Shown here piece after piece: positions 45,858 through 56,352 of a stretch of DNA of 64,000 bases (the first letter of the stretch is position 1; each line of letters starts with the position of its first letter). This DNA is from Chenopodium formosanum. Its lineage: Eukaryota > Streptophyta > Magnoliopsida > Caryophyllales > Amaranthaceae. The position numbers and the translations under genes were made by a program. The stretch covers positions 4,466,501-4,530,500 of the forward strand of contig CM044857.1 of NCBI GenBank assembly GCA_024500155.1. The letters are read 5' to 3'. Below the pieces are notes generated by a model. That model was given only the letters and a program-made list of their open reading frames with translations, made no database searches and had not been told where the DNA came from.

Positions 45858-47146
45858 CGGATGCCCGTAAGCAAGTTTCTGTGCAGATGGCTTGGTTAAT
45901 ATGTTTTACTTGTTGGCTGATATGTTTCATGTGTTGGCTGGTATATTTCATTTGTTGACTGAGATGGTTTTTGTGTTAGCTAATATATTCCTTTTGTTAG
46001 CTGATATGTTTTTTTTTTTTTTTTTTCCTTTTGTTGGCTGATATTAGACATTAAATTGACAGATATGTTTCTTTAGTTGGCTTATATGTGTATATTAATT
46101 GTTGGCTTATATGTTTCATCTTGTTAGCTGATATGTTTATTATGTTGGCTTACCTATTGCTTTTGTTTGCTGAATTCATCATTTTGTTGGCTGATACACT
46201 TTATTTGTTGGCTGATACGTTTCTTCTGTTGGCTGACATGTATCTTTTGTTGGATGATATATTTCTCTTGTTAGCTTATATGTATCTTTTGTTGGCTGAT
46301 ATATTCCTCTTATTGGTTGATATGTATCTTTTGTTGGATGATATATTCTTCTTGTTTGTTGATAAGTATCTTTTGTTGGCTTATACATATCTTTTATTGG
46401 ATGATATATTCTTTTTGTTGGCTGATAAGTATCTTTTGTTGGCTGATATGCTTTTATTAATGTCTTCAATGTTGACTGATACAAAATATCAATTGGCTTA
46501 CATATTACATGTATTATCTCATGTATAAAGTATATACAAGTACAAAGTACTAGTATTTTTATTTCATTCTCTCTCCTCTTTTCCCCTCTTCTTCTCTTTC
46601 TTTCTCTTTCCTGCTCTCTCCTTCTCCTTCGTTCATCAATTACATTTGTTCCTCAAATCATATCAATCTGGCCACCACAACCACAATTAGCCACATTGTT
46701 TCGCCACCACCGCACCCAACGAACCAGCCAACCCAGATCACCGCACCTTGGCCACCGTACCTACCACCGGCAAACTCCACTTGCCGCTCCGTACCCAGCA
46801 AACTCAGGCCACCGTACCTATCACCAGCAAACTCCACTCGCCGCTACACACCCTGAGAACCAAAGCTCCGGCCATCTCACGAATTTTCCACACCCCCTTG
46901 ACTACCACCTGCGAAATTCCCCACAAATTCGACGTCCTTTTTTCAGTTGGGGATGATTTCATCTGGGCCGAGTTTAGATATATGATGCCGACGATTTTGC
47001 ATTGTAATGTGGGTAATAATCTTCTGATGAATGTAATTGTTGGGTTTAAGGAGATTGAAGAAGAGAGATTTAGAGTTTTAGAATGAAAAGAAGATTAAGA
47101 AGAAATAGGCTCCTGCACGAACTGTTGGGTGTGAGTGCCCGCACCC
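45858..47146. mobile_element. inner element carrying a minisatellite
   Basis: The left end GTGCGGATGCCCGTAAGC with TTTCTGTGCAG matches the inverse of the right end near 47105-47146 imperfectly over about 40 bp. Inside are the 21-bp minisatellite and a C-rich segment with a duplicated unit of about 57 bp (46745-46860). No transposase. Confidence 0.45.
45890..46465 (+). repeat. 21-bp minisatellite
   Basis: About 26 units of roughly 21 bp built on TTGTTGGCTGATATGTATC, with two alternating variants (TATGTATCT / TATATTCCT). Because 21 is a multiple of three, a frame stays open on both strands (46088-46528 plus, 46179-46484 minus), but this comes from periodicity, not from a gene. Confidence 0.85.
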
Positions 47147-47200
47147 AATAGTTTGTGTTTTACAAAATCAATAATACTAACAATACGGAGTAATAAATAA

Positions 47201-47539
47201 GAGCATCTCCAATGGTTTAATAGTAAGGACTTGCTTGCAGTATAAATAAAGTTCCTAAGCTAGCAACATACTTACCATTGGAGAACAAAAAATTGAATAA
47301 CATGCAAGCTACTGTAGCCCAAACAAGCTACATGCAAAATTGAAAAAGAGACAAATAAACTCCACTCATGTTGTAACATGTGTAATTATTTATTTATTTT
47401 TTAAAATTTTATTTTTTTGCAAACTAAAAGATGTTATAGCTTACCATTGGAACACTTTGTTGCTAAAAAGTGTTGTAGCTTAAAAATTGATGTGGAAAAG
47501 CAAGCTACAGTGCATTGTTGCTTGCCATTGAAGATGCTC
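47201..47539. mobile_element. Tourist-like MITE
   Basis: GAGCATCTCCAATGG at the left and CCATTGAAGATGCTC at the right, with TAA on both sides (47198, 47540). This terminus is common among plant PIF/Harbinger MITEs. 339 bp, non-coding. Confidence 0.8.
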
Positions 47540-47584
47540 TAATAATGGCAATACTACTAACAAAAACAATAATATTATTAATTA

Positions 47585-48714
47585 TCTATAATAATAACTA
47601 TATACTAACGGCAAAACAAAAGATGACACGTGTCAACTTTTCGTTAAAAATTTTTCCGCCAAAACTTTTTATTTTTATTTTATTTTTTTGCTTTTTGGTT
47701 TTTTGTAAAAAAATCTTCTTAGAAAAGATTTAATATACGTAATACAAAGTATAATATTTTCATTCCTTTCTTACAAAAATAATACCTTTTCCTTCCAAAA
47801 TAATCATTATTTTTCTTCCTTATATATTATACTCAAATATTAATTATTTCATTATTTGATGTGTTAAGTATCTTTAATTATATGTATAATTTTTGGTTTC
47901 CTATCTTTATCTAATAACTACATACCGTAACATTATGATGCAACCGATGTTTTATTTTATTAAGCATACAATACAATTTTTTAATTAAAGATTTAAATTA
48001 ATAAATCTGTCTGATTTATATATACATAAATTTCTTTAGATAAAATAAAAAATACTAAGTATGTAGGTAATTTTAAACATATTATCATAACTTTTTAAGT
48101 ATTTAAAATAGGAATTATACGGGTTAAAAATTATTCTTTTTATATAATATTTTTATATCAATGCACCACGGGTTTTATGTTACACCACATGCCCAAATTA
48201 TTACTACGGTAAATCTTATTGTGATATTATCTATGCGATAATATGACCTTTTTTTTTTAATTATATTTTCACATTTTAAAAGTGGTCAATTTTATATGGA
48301 AGAAGAAAGAAAAAAGCTGTATATATAGGTATGGTAGATGGAAGGCTAGCTGTATACATATATATATATATAATTATTATTGGTTTGTCAAAAAGAAAAA
48401 TAGTATAGAGCATCACTTTGTTGTGAATTTTAAAACACTCATAGTCAAAGGAGTATTTTTACAAAACTCATTTTGTTAATAAGCTCTTTGTACTTTGTTT
48501 GATTTTTCGTGTTTTATTTTAGTAAATATTAGAAATAATAAGAAAATAAATACATCGTAGTTAAATTTTTCATGTGGTTTATAATACTTTTGACAATTTT
48601 ATTTTTGAAATTAAATACGAATTATTATGTTACAAGCACTAACGATAAATATAATTATAGTGTTACCCAATAATAGTCTTAAAATTACCGTGCATGACAC
48701 GGGAACTAACCTAG
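47585..48714 (+). mobile_element. Helitron, non-autonomous
   Basis: It starts TCTATAATAATAACTATA after a host A and ends with the hairpin CCGTGCATGACACGG (48688-48702), an 8-base spacer, and CTAG followed by host T. This is the Helitron pattern, without TSD or TIRs. No Rep/helicase coding. Confidence 0.75.
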
Positions 48715-49008
48715 TAATAATACTACTAACAACAATAATAATACTGTAATAACAAATACGTAGTATAAAATAACATAACTCGGGGCGTAAAAAGAATACA
48801 TTTTGGAAAATCAGTGTTTGACTTGCTGTGGAAGATAATTGAAATTTGGGGATAACTTTAATCATTTTTCTTGTCACCATGTGAGAAGGAAGGGGAATAC
48901 AGTAGCACACTTATCTGCTAGGCTTATTCCTTCCAATGGGGTGGAGCAATCATATGTTAATTCCTTTCTGCAAGTATACATTCTGGGCCAAACTTCCATT
49001 TTTTTCGT

Positions 49009-49122
49009 AAACGCCTAGAAAATTCGAATCTTGGATGGTGGTTCGAAATTTTTGGGCGGTTCCACATGAAACGCCTAGAAATTTCGAACCTCCGTCTAAG
49101 ATTCGAAATTTCTGGGCGTTTA
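49009..49122. repeat. two adjacent imperfect palindromes
   Basis: Each unit of about 54 bp opens with AACGCCTAGAAA and TTCGAA and closes with TTCGAAATTT and GGGCG, so each can form a hairpin. The two units are tandem (start 49009 and about 49068). Further GGCGTTT arms flank them (to about 49160). Confidence 0.65.
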
Positions 49123-49701
49123 ATTTCCACCGAGAGATTCCGAAAAAATTTGGCGTTTTAGCCCATTTCCGAAAATGAAAAAACAAACCATTTGACGCGT
49201 CGGCATTCTCAACGATGTTCTTCCAATCCCTTGTCCTTCCTCAGTATTTTCACGCGATGGTGATGTGTAGATCTACACTTTGGGATGTTTTTGTAGTGTG
49301 GGTGGTGGTGATTTGTAGAGGGAGGAGGTGGTGGTGGTTGATTGGTGGTGGTGGATATGATGACTTGGTACCTTTAATTTTCTCTCTCCCTTAATGGCTG
49401 AATATGAATTGGTGAAAGTGATTGAAGATGGTAGTTTTCATTTATAAATAAGGGTAAGTTCGTAAATTCAGTTTTATTTTGTGGGCGTTACTCGGAGATT
49501 TGAGGGCGGTGTTTAACAACCCCTAAAAAGTTAGAGTGGTTTTTATTTTTAATTTTTAATTTTTATTTTTATTATACCCATTGTTTATTAGAACATAACT
49601 TTATTGACCAACATGAAAAAAATCATATATATTCCTCCATATTCTTAATAAATGCATGTCACACTTATATTTTCACCTTTACTAATACTTAAACTCAACC
49701 A

Positions 49702-50171
49702 TCAATATTTATTAACTATTACTAAAACAAATATTGCCAACGTCATCTCTCATCAAAACTATATACGTGTCGCTTTCTTATAAAATTATTTCCCGCCTAA
49801 AACCATTGATGATGTCATTTTTTTGTGATAGATTTTTTTTTTTTGAAAGGATTTTTTTTTTCCTTTTTGTGTGATACTTCGTAAATAACCTAAGTAAGTT
49901 CTTTCAACAACTTTAATCTAGAAAATCGAAGTATAATAAATTGAATAGAAAATGTATTCCTTTATTTTGATTTAAAGATCTATCATTCCCTCTCCTCAAT
50001 TCTTTAACACTAATATTCAAATGTCTAGAAATTTTCTAAAATACTTAAACTGTATTTTTTTTTTAAGAAATCTTCTTCTAATGAATTTATGACAAAATTG
50101 AAAAATTCAAATACGAGTTCTATACTATAATTTTTTTTATTTAAACCGTGCATCACACGGGGATAATCTAG
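49702..50171 (+). mobile_element. short Helitron
   Basis: The hairpin CCGTGCATCACACGG (50146-50160) is followed by GGATAAT, CTAG and host T. The likely 5' end is TC at 49702, after a host A. The right flank (50172 on) again looks like a Helitron 5' end, so another member may begin there. Confidence 0.65.
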
Positions 50172-50235
50172 TTATATACTAAAGTAATCAACAGCATTAT
50201 CCCTAAAATACAAGTGTCGCGTTTACAATAAAATT

Positions 50236-50275
50236 TTTTTCCCTCATAGTAGTAGTAGTAGTAATAGTAGTAGTA
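50236..50275 (+). repeat. (TAG)n microsatellite
   Basis: About ten AGT/TAG units with one AAT interruption. Confidence 0.9.
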
Positions 50276-50502
50276 GACAGTTTGATCGGCACATAATTTT
50301 AGACAATTTAATTGACTTAAATAAAATAAGAGGTAAGTGAGGTAGTTGGAGTATTAAAAAATTGTAAATGAAAGATAGTGGGGTTAATAGTTTATTGCAA
50401 AGTAATGAATGTGAGAGGAAGTATATAACAATTATAAAATAAAATAAAATAAAAGTAAAGTAGTAATGGGTTTGGGTGGGGACCATGAGAGGATAGAGAT
50501 AA

Positions 50503-50871
50503 GGCCTTGTTTGGCAAATGGTTGTTGGCGGTCGGCACGCAGTTGGCTAGTTCACTTGGCTTGTTTGACCGCATGAATGTTTGGCTATTTATAATGGTTT
50601 TGAAATTGGCTATTTAAGCTAGGTATTTATAAAAGTGTTTGGTAGATTAATTGTTGGTTGGTGGCTGTTTATTAGATAATTTGTGGGTCAACAAGCCAAA
50701 AACTAACAAAAAAAGCTACTCAAAGGATCTTTTTCATTTTGGCTTAAAAGCCAGCTTTTTCGCTGACTAAAAAGCCAATTACTAAACACTTTTTTTTTGG
50801 CTGTTTGACCACATAAAAAAGCCAAAAGTTATCCAAAAAGTCACCAAAAAGCCATTTACCAAACATGGCCA
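50503..50871. mobile_element. MITE, family copy 1
   Basis: GGCCTTGTTTGGCAAATGG at the left and CCATTTACCAAACATGGCC at the right. It contains GCCAATTACTAAACAC and GGCTGTTTGACC. A second copy in the same orientation lies 220 bp downstream. The TIR style fits Tourist-like or hAT-like MITEs. Confidence 0.75.
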
Positions 50872-51088
50872 TAATATTTAAAGGTAGCTTTTTGCCAAAA
50901 AAAAAGAAAGTGTAACACTTATTAAAACACAACCGGATTTGGTAAGTGTAACACTTATTAAAACACGCGCGGAGGAGTATATACTAAAGCAAAGTCAAGG
51001 ATGACAAATGTCATCACTCGGTTAAAAAAAATTAATGCAGTGTTGTCTTTACTAACTTTTTTTTTCAAACCTTCAAGAAAAGTTTTTG

Positions 51089-51457
51089 GTCTTGTTTGGC
51101 AAATGGTTGTTGGTTGATTCACTTGGCTTGTCTAACTAGCTGGAATATATGTTTGGCTGTTTATAATGGCCTTTGAAATTGGCTGGTTAAGTTGGCTATT
51201 TATAAAAGTGTTTGGTAAATTAATTATTGGTTGTTGACTATTTATTAGATAATTTGTAGACCAACAAGCCAAAAGCCAACAAAAAAAGCTACTCAAAGCA
51301 TTTTCATTTTGGCTTAAAAGCCAGCTTTTTCGCTGACTAAAAAGCCAATCATCGAACACTTTTTTTGGCTGTTTGACCAAAAAAACGAAAAAAAACGAAA
51401 AAAACAAAACAAAAGCTAACCAAAGAGCCACCAAAAACACATTTACCAAACATGGCC
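51089..51457. mobile_element. MITE, family copy 2
   Basis: The same family as 50503-50871, with similar length and clear similarity along the whole element. The left end is slightly decayed (TCTTGTTTGGCAAATGG); the right end is ATTTACCAAACATGGCC. Confidence 0.75.
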
Positions 51458-52780
51458 TTTGTAACCTACAACATTTTCAGTCCACTTTGCATGGCAATTA
51501 GTAATTTTTTTTTTAATAAATAATCTTTGCTAAAACTTAGTATATTTTGCTGACTAGGGTTGTGGTGGGGAAGAGGGAGAAAACAACAAGGGTAGAAGAA
51601 GGGTTTATTTTAACTCAAAACTAAAATTTTGATTTAAAAAAAAAATAATAAAGAATCAATAAAAAGGTGCCACGTATGATAGGCAATCGGTTGTCTTGGC
51701 TTGGTGAGGGTTGATATGAGTATATGGGGGTAAAAGGTTGGATTAATCAAGAATAATCGGAAAATATGATTAATTTTTGAAAAAGGGAATAAAAATTGAA
51801 TTATTTTAGGCAATTTTTCGTAAAAGATATATCTCTATAATTAATAATTTTAACATGTAAGTACATCATTAATAATCAATGGTAAAGTTTGACCTTTAAA
51901 TTCTATGCAATCTATCCTCTAATAGAAAAGATGAGAGTCAACTTAATGATGGTTTATTTCTTATTCTTTTTTTATCTTGCCAAATGCCAACCAATCAACG
52001 ACCAAATTCACGTCTATAGATGTTGGAGATGATGAATGACTCGTTATGAAAAAATTAAAACAATCATCCAAATATGATGCTCCAACATGTTTTTATAATA
52101 TAATCCTACTCTGTTACCTAATATAAATATTCAATATTCATATTAGAGAATCAATTCTAGTATATTCCTTTAACAAATAACTAGTTAACTAATTCTGCAA
52201 AATGACAAAATTAATCTTGTTAATTACTAGAACTAGCCACTATGTCATCAATTAGTTACAAGAATTTAGACTCTTATATCTATGCTTTTGAGTTAAACAA
52301 GGTACTGCTTCCTACAATCATATGGCTAGGAAATTAAGAACATGTGTACAAAAGGCAAATGGAGCTATTAGTTGTAGATGGAGGTAGTCTATATTGAAGA
52401 TTCCAAACAACTAATTTTGCTGTAATTAAATATTGAAATCATTAGACTACAAAGTACCAACCAAATTTTCAAGTCTCACTATTTTCAAATATTGATCTCA
52501 GTAAGGTATTTTATCTTACCTTTAAAAAAAAAAAAATAAGACTTTATTAGGATATAAAATTTTTCATAGTTGTAGACTATGTTCAGTTCATCTAATTTTT
52601 GCTAAGTTAAAATTACTTTTACAAAACTGAACTATTTTTACTCAATATTGTTTTTGTAAAGGTGAAGTGAACGGGACATTACTCTCTTTATAATATTATT
52701 TTTTTAAAGGTGTAGTAAAGGGACATTGCTCAGTTCAAAATTTCTATAATTTGAATAAAATTGATTAATTAAAGTATGAG
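51458..52780. other. intergenic upstream of hairpin 3
   Basis: No gene. It contains dispersed block 7 (51977-52095) and a degenerate Tourist-like segment (about 52575-52730) with the GGTGAAGTGAACGGGACATT end. Confidence 0.5.
51977..52095 (+). repeat. dispersed block, copy 7
   Basis: Full block with GACCAAATTCACGTCTATAG and ATGTTGGAGATG. In this copy ATGTTGGAG and CTCCAACAT could form a 9-bp stem 60 nt apart. It lies 0.9 kb before the promoter of hairpin 3. Confidence 0.65.
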
Positions 52781-52799
52781 ATTTAAGTCAGACCAATGT

Positions 52800-52864
52800 G
52801 GTTTTCACGATCTTCTGATGACCTCAGCTTTAAAAGCATTATTTGTTTTAGCAGTATATAAAGG
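52800..52864 (+). promoter_or_regulatory. promoter of hairpin locus 3
   Basis: TATATAAAGG at 52855-52864. Upstream are GGTTTTCACGATCTT (52800) and GCATTATTTGTTTTAGCAGT (52837), nearly the same as before hairpin 2. Confidence 0.6.
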
Positions 52865-53010
52865 AAACAAACATGAGTTGATGAAGCATGCAGTATTAAC
52901 CTTAACAAACTCTCACATATTTTTGTTAAACAAAATTTCACAAAGTGCCTGCAAAATTTCTCAATTCTCACCAGCACAAAGTTTACATAACAGATGCATT
53001 ACATTGCAAT

Positions 53011-53120
53011 AGAGAGCCTCTTCCAGCGGCCGAGCCAATGTTTGCACTAGTGATTGAAGCTAACAACAGACCTTCAACTCACTAGTGCAGACCTTAGCTT
53101 CGACCACAGGATGGCCTTCT
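53011..53120 (+). ncRNA. microRNA-like hairpin precursor, locus 3
   Basis: The 5' arm GCCAATGTTTGCACTAGTGA (53034-53053) pairs with 53079-53099 (TCACTAGTGCAGACCTTAGC and one more base) with two mismatches and one G-U. The outer stem continues through CGGC/GACC-like and GCC/GGC pairs. The loop is 25 nt. A splice donor-like GCAG|GTTGATT follows at about 53308. Same family as loci 1 and 2. Confidence 0.68.
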
Positions 53121-53129
53121 TACAGCTTA

Positions 53130-54749
53130 TTTTGTCAGGAGTATACGATGTCACTTTATCTAACAACGAGTATTCTGAAAAATATTCATTCCTAACTGTA
53201 AGACCTGGTTTCATCAATCTTTCTCTTTTCAGATGAAAATTTCTCTGTTTTATTTTTCGCTCTCTATTCTTCACTGTCTCTGATGTACTATAAAAAGGGT
53301 GTTGCAGGTTGATTTTTTTTTACGAATCATTTGCATTTCGTCTTAGTATTCTGTGAAAACGCGTATCTATGTTCCCAACAGCAGGCTGTTCTAGCATTCA
53401 TCATATACTAATTGCTCCATTGTTATGTCCAGAGAAATTACCTGCTTAAATTCAGGACACAGCTAACTATTTTCGCCTTTCTTGAGTTCCTGCTCTTGTA
53501 AACCTCCTCCATTTGTTATCTAAGCACGGTGTTTTCTAAGTAACCTCCTCCATTTGTATGTGTTTCTGTAGCGCAATCTTCATTCTATAGCTAAAACAAA
53601 CACATGTTATAGATATTGCGAAATGTGAAGAAACAAAGAAGAAAGATACACCATGAAATGAAACAAGTGTTACACAAGCTTGGTACCATAGCATCAATCC
53701 ACACAATCGGATTCCATGGCGCAAAAAGAGACAGACCTTGATGAGTTTTCGATTGGTTCAACGAGAATGACTGAATGAGACGCCCATTGAAAATATTGCT
53801 GAGGTAAATTTAGAGTACAGAATCACATTATATATGATCACTCAGACCTCTAGACTAAACTTTACATTTTACAGTATACAAAGACATTAATTCTGCTGAT
53901 CTGCTATCGTGGTTCTTATTGACTTGTCTAGCTCAAATATTTAAAATGAATTCTACAGAAGTTAAATCTGCATAAGAAATCACAGGAGTGATACATACAA
54001 AATCCGAATGTGGCAAAAGGAGACCGACTTGGGGGCAGAATGGTAACTTTAAATAACTTTGTTATACTTTCTCCGTCCCTTATTGATAAAACCTTATGGT
54101 CAATTTTAAATCCTAAAATAATAGTTTCATTTGGTTTTTTTAAGTACCATTAATACTATTTTTTTACCAAAATTCTATCAAATTTGCAACAATATTTGTG
54201 CAAATTAAACTTTCCCATGTAAATTTTGTTTTTTCATATACTTTTATTATTTTCTCTCTCTACTTTTTTGCATACCCAATTATCTTTTCAATACACTTTT
54301 ACTACTTATTTACGTTTATTAATTTTCGTGAAAATTGCCTATAAGAGACTATCGGATGAAACAATTATTTTAAACAGTACCCTGAGGCCTGAGATTGGAG
54401 TGTTCTAAATATGCGGATATTCCTTGTAATTATTGTTCTAAAACAGAGAGCTGTCCTAAGTTTTGGCATTTTATAATGAGCATGTAAATCTTAGATGCCA
54501 GTTTAGGCAATATATAACGTTTTTATCACAAAGATGACCAAGGCAGTTAGGCAGCCAATAAGATATTATATAAAACTGAATTATCTACCTAGCTCTCTTC
54601 TTAGACATTATCCTAGCTAATAGACACACATAAGACAAAGATGAACAGATCGTGATAGCAATGGCAGTGTAGCTATCATCAATTCCAAGGTACTAGGCTG
54701 ACCAATTCTTCGTCGAATCTTTTAGTTGGCTGTATCAAAATGGCTTAAG
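53130..54749. other. no protein gene seen; possible 3' exons of hairpin transcript
   Basis: Contains a direct repeat AACCTCCTCCATTTGT (53500 and 53543) and a half Stowaway end (TTTCTCCGTCCCTTATTG at 54070). No recognisable ORF. Confidence 0.4.
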
Positions 54750-55241
54750 CAAGATCAAAGGTGGTTCTATTTCAAAACCATATGGTAATAGGAGGAGTAG
54801 CCCCTTACCCTTATAAAGTGTTTAACTCTCTCTTCTACAACCAATGTGGGACATTTACATGTGGTGATACTTGGGAGGTTTATTCTTCATTACTCCCCCT
54901 CACATGTAAGGTCCCTTTTTAACTTTGTCTCATGTGATTTTTCGGGTTAGATTGCTTCTTCACTCTCCCTCACATGGACCAACTCTTGACCTAGGGAACT
55001 CTAGCCATTTAAGGTCCTATATCGTGGGCCTGGCTCTGATACCATGTTAAACGCGGGCATGAGCTGCACCCGTAAACCAAGAGAGAGAATCCAGTTCACA
55101 AGATCAAAGGAGGTTCCATCCCAAAACCATATGGCAATAGGAGGAGTAGCCCCTTAGTCTTATAAAGTGTTTAACTCTCTCTTCTTCAACTAATGTGGGA
55201 CACTTACATGTGGTGATACTTGGGAGATTTATTCTTCAACA
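54750..55241 (-). mobile_element. TRIM (terminal-repeat retrotransposon in miniature)
   Basis: Two direct repeats flank about 150 bp: a truncated one at 54750-54892 and a complete one at 55045-55241 (197 bp). On the minus strand the complete LTR runs TGTTGAAG to TTTAACA and is followed at once by TGGTATCAGAGCC (55044-55032), a Met-tRNA PBS. A purine-rich tract GAGGGGGAGTAA precedes the other LTR. No coding, as expected for a TRIM. Confidence 0.8.
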
Positions 55242-55799
55242 AGCTTGAACGTAATGTATTTCAACATATCGCGGAAATGACATTAGTAATAATTTCATCC
55301 CCATCCATGATGAAACACGTGTATTGATTCAGGATTTCAGTAGAGAGACAGTACACATACACTCCAGCAAAAGTCCGCCCCTGAATTTGTCAAATGGACT
55401 GTTTCATATCAGGTAAATCTGTGAAAACGAGAATGATGGATCTAAAGTGAAAATAAGAAAGATAAGGTTCAGCTTTAAAAGAGCCATCTTCATAACAAGT
55501 TGCCTAAGGCAGACATTATGTATGAAAAATGACCAACTAGAGACAGTTTAGGATATGTATCAAATGAATGACATTCAGCAAGTTTCTTTCCTGCTTATTA
55601 CAACAGCAAAGCCAGGTCAAAAAGCTGACAAACAGAGCAGATGATGATCCGAACAGCTGAAAAACACAGACCACGAGTGTATGACTGTGTCCAGCTCAAG
55701 CATACTTAAACTTGAGGCACCTTTACAATTCCAAGCAAGAAGCCAAACCAATAATATATAGTTTTACTTGCTGAATCATATGGTTGATTAGTTCAGAAA
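55242..55799. other. intergenic, no gene seen
   Basis: Mixed-composition sequence between TRIM and solo LTR, with no ORF or repeat recognised. Confidence 0.4.
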
Positions 55800-55804
55800 C
55801 CACT

Positions 55805-56347
55805 TGTTGGGCATGACCCAAATTTTATAAGCTTATTATTTTGGTAGAGTATTGTGCATATTCTAGAAGCTTCCGAAATAATCAATCAAGGTCATTACTC
55901 GCTCTTGATTTTTCTAGAATAATATCCTACTTGAATATTCTAGAGCATTATTGATATTGGAAGCTATTAGCTAGATATAATACATGGTTCGTAAATTTTC
56001 TAAAACGTCATGGGCATTCAATCATAGAATACAACATAGCACAAGAAGCCATAACCATACACAAGCCTTCCTACATACTACACCTCCTTATACTATTTAC
56101 CTTTACAAATCCACTATTCCTACTTTATAATACTCCTTATAGAGTAATATAGAGAGAGTCTTATTGTAATATAAACCCTTAAAGGGATACTTATACTCTT
56201 TTATTTTCAAATAGTGGAATAAAAGTGTTCGACATTAAATATCGTGTGTCCATTTTCACTATTTATCTTGCATTACCTATCTTCTAATTATTTTATCAAT
56301 CTCTACATCTTTAATTTGTTTCCGCTTTGCACTCACCAACCCTAACG
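55805..56347 (+). repeat. solo LTR (copia-like)
   Basis: A 543-bp segment begins TGTTGGGCATGACCC and ends ACCAACCCTAACG. It is flanked by CCACT at 55800-55804 and 56348-56352. The last dinucleotide is CG, not CA, presumably a mutation. It has no internal domain, so it is a remnant of LTR-LTR recombination. Confidence 0.75.
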
Positions 56348-56352
56348 CCACT

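Larger units (their letters stand above)
45654..49522. mobile_element. composite inverted-repeat element with nested insertions
   Basis: About 85 bp at 45654-45745 (CGCCCTCAAATC, AGTAACGCCC) recur inverted at 49440-49522 with roughly 75% match, and GGTGG-rich subterminal DNA also mirrors. Between the ends lie an inner inverted-repeat element (45858-47146), a Tourist-like MITE, a Helitron and a palindrome cluster. No clear target duplication was found, so it could also be two separate inverted copies. Confidence 0.5.

Noticed and set aside
45890..46465. CRISPR-like regularly spaced repeats
   Set aside because: Units are contiguous without unique spacers; this is eukaryotic tandem-repeat DNA.
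46088..46528. 146-codon ORF resembling a repetitive membrane protein
   Set aside because: It follows from a 21-bp minisatellite; the opposite strand is equally open and neither frame has flanking gene signals.
55031..55045. miR1511-like sequence
   Set aside because: Explained as the inverse of a tRNA-Met PBS adjacent to a TRIM LTR; no hairpin is seen.
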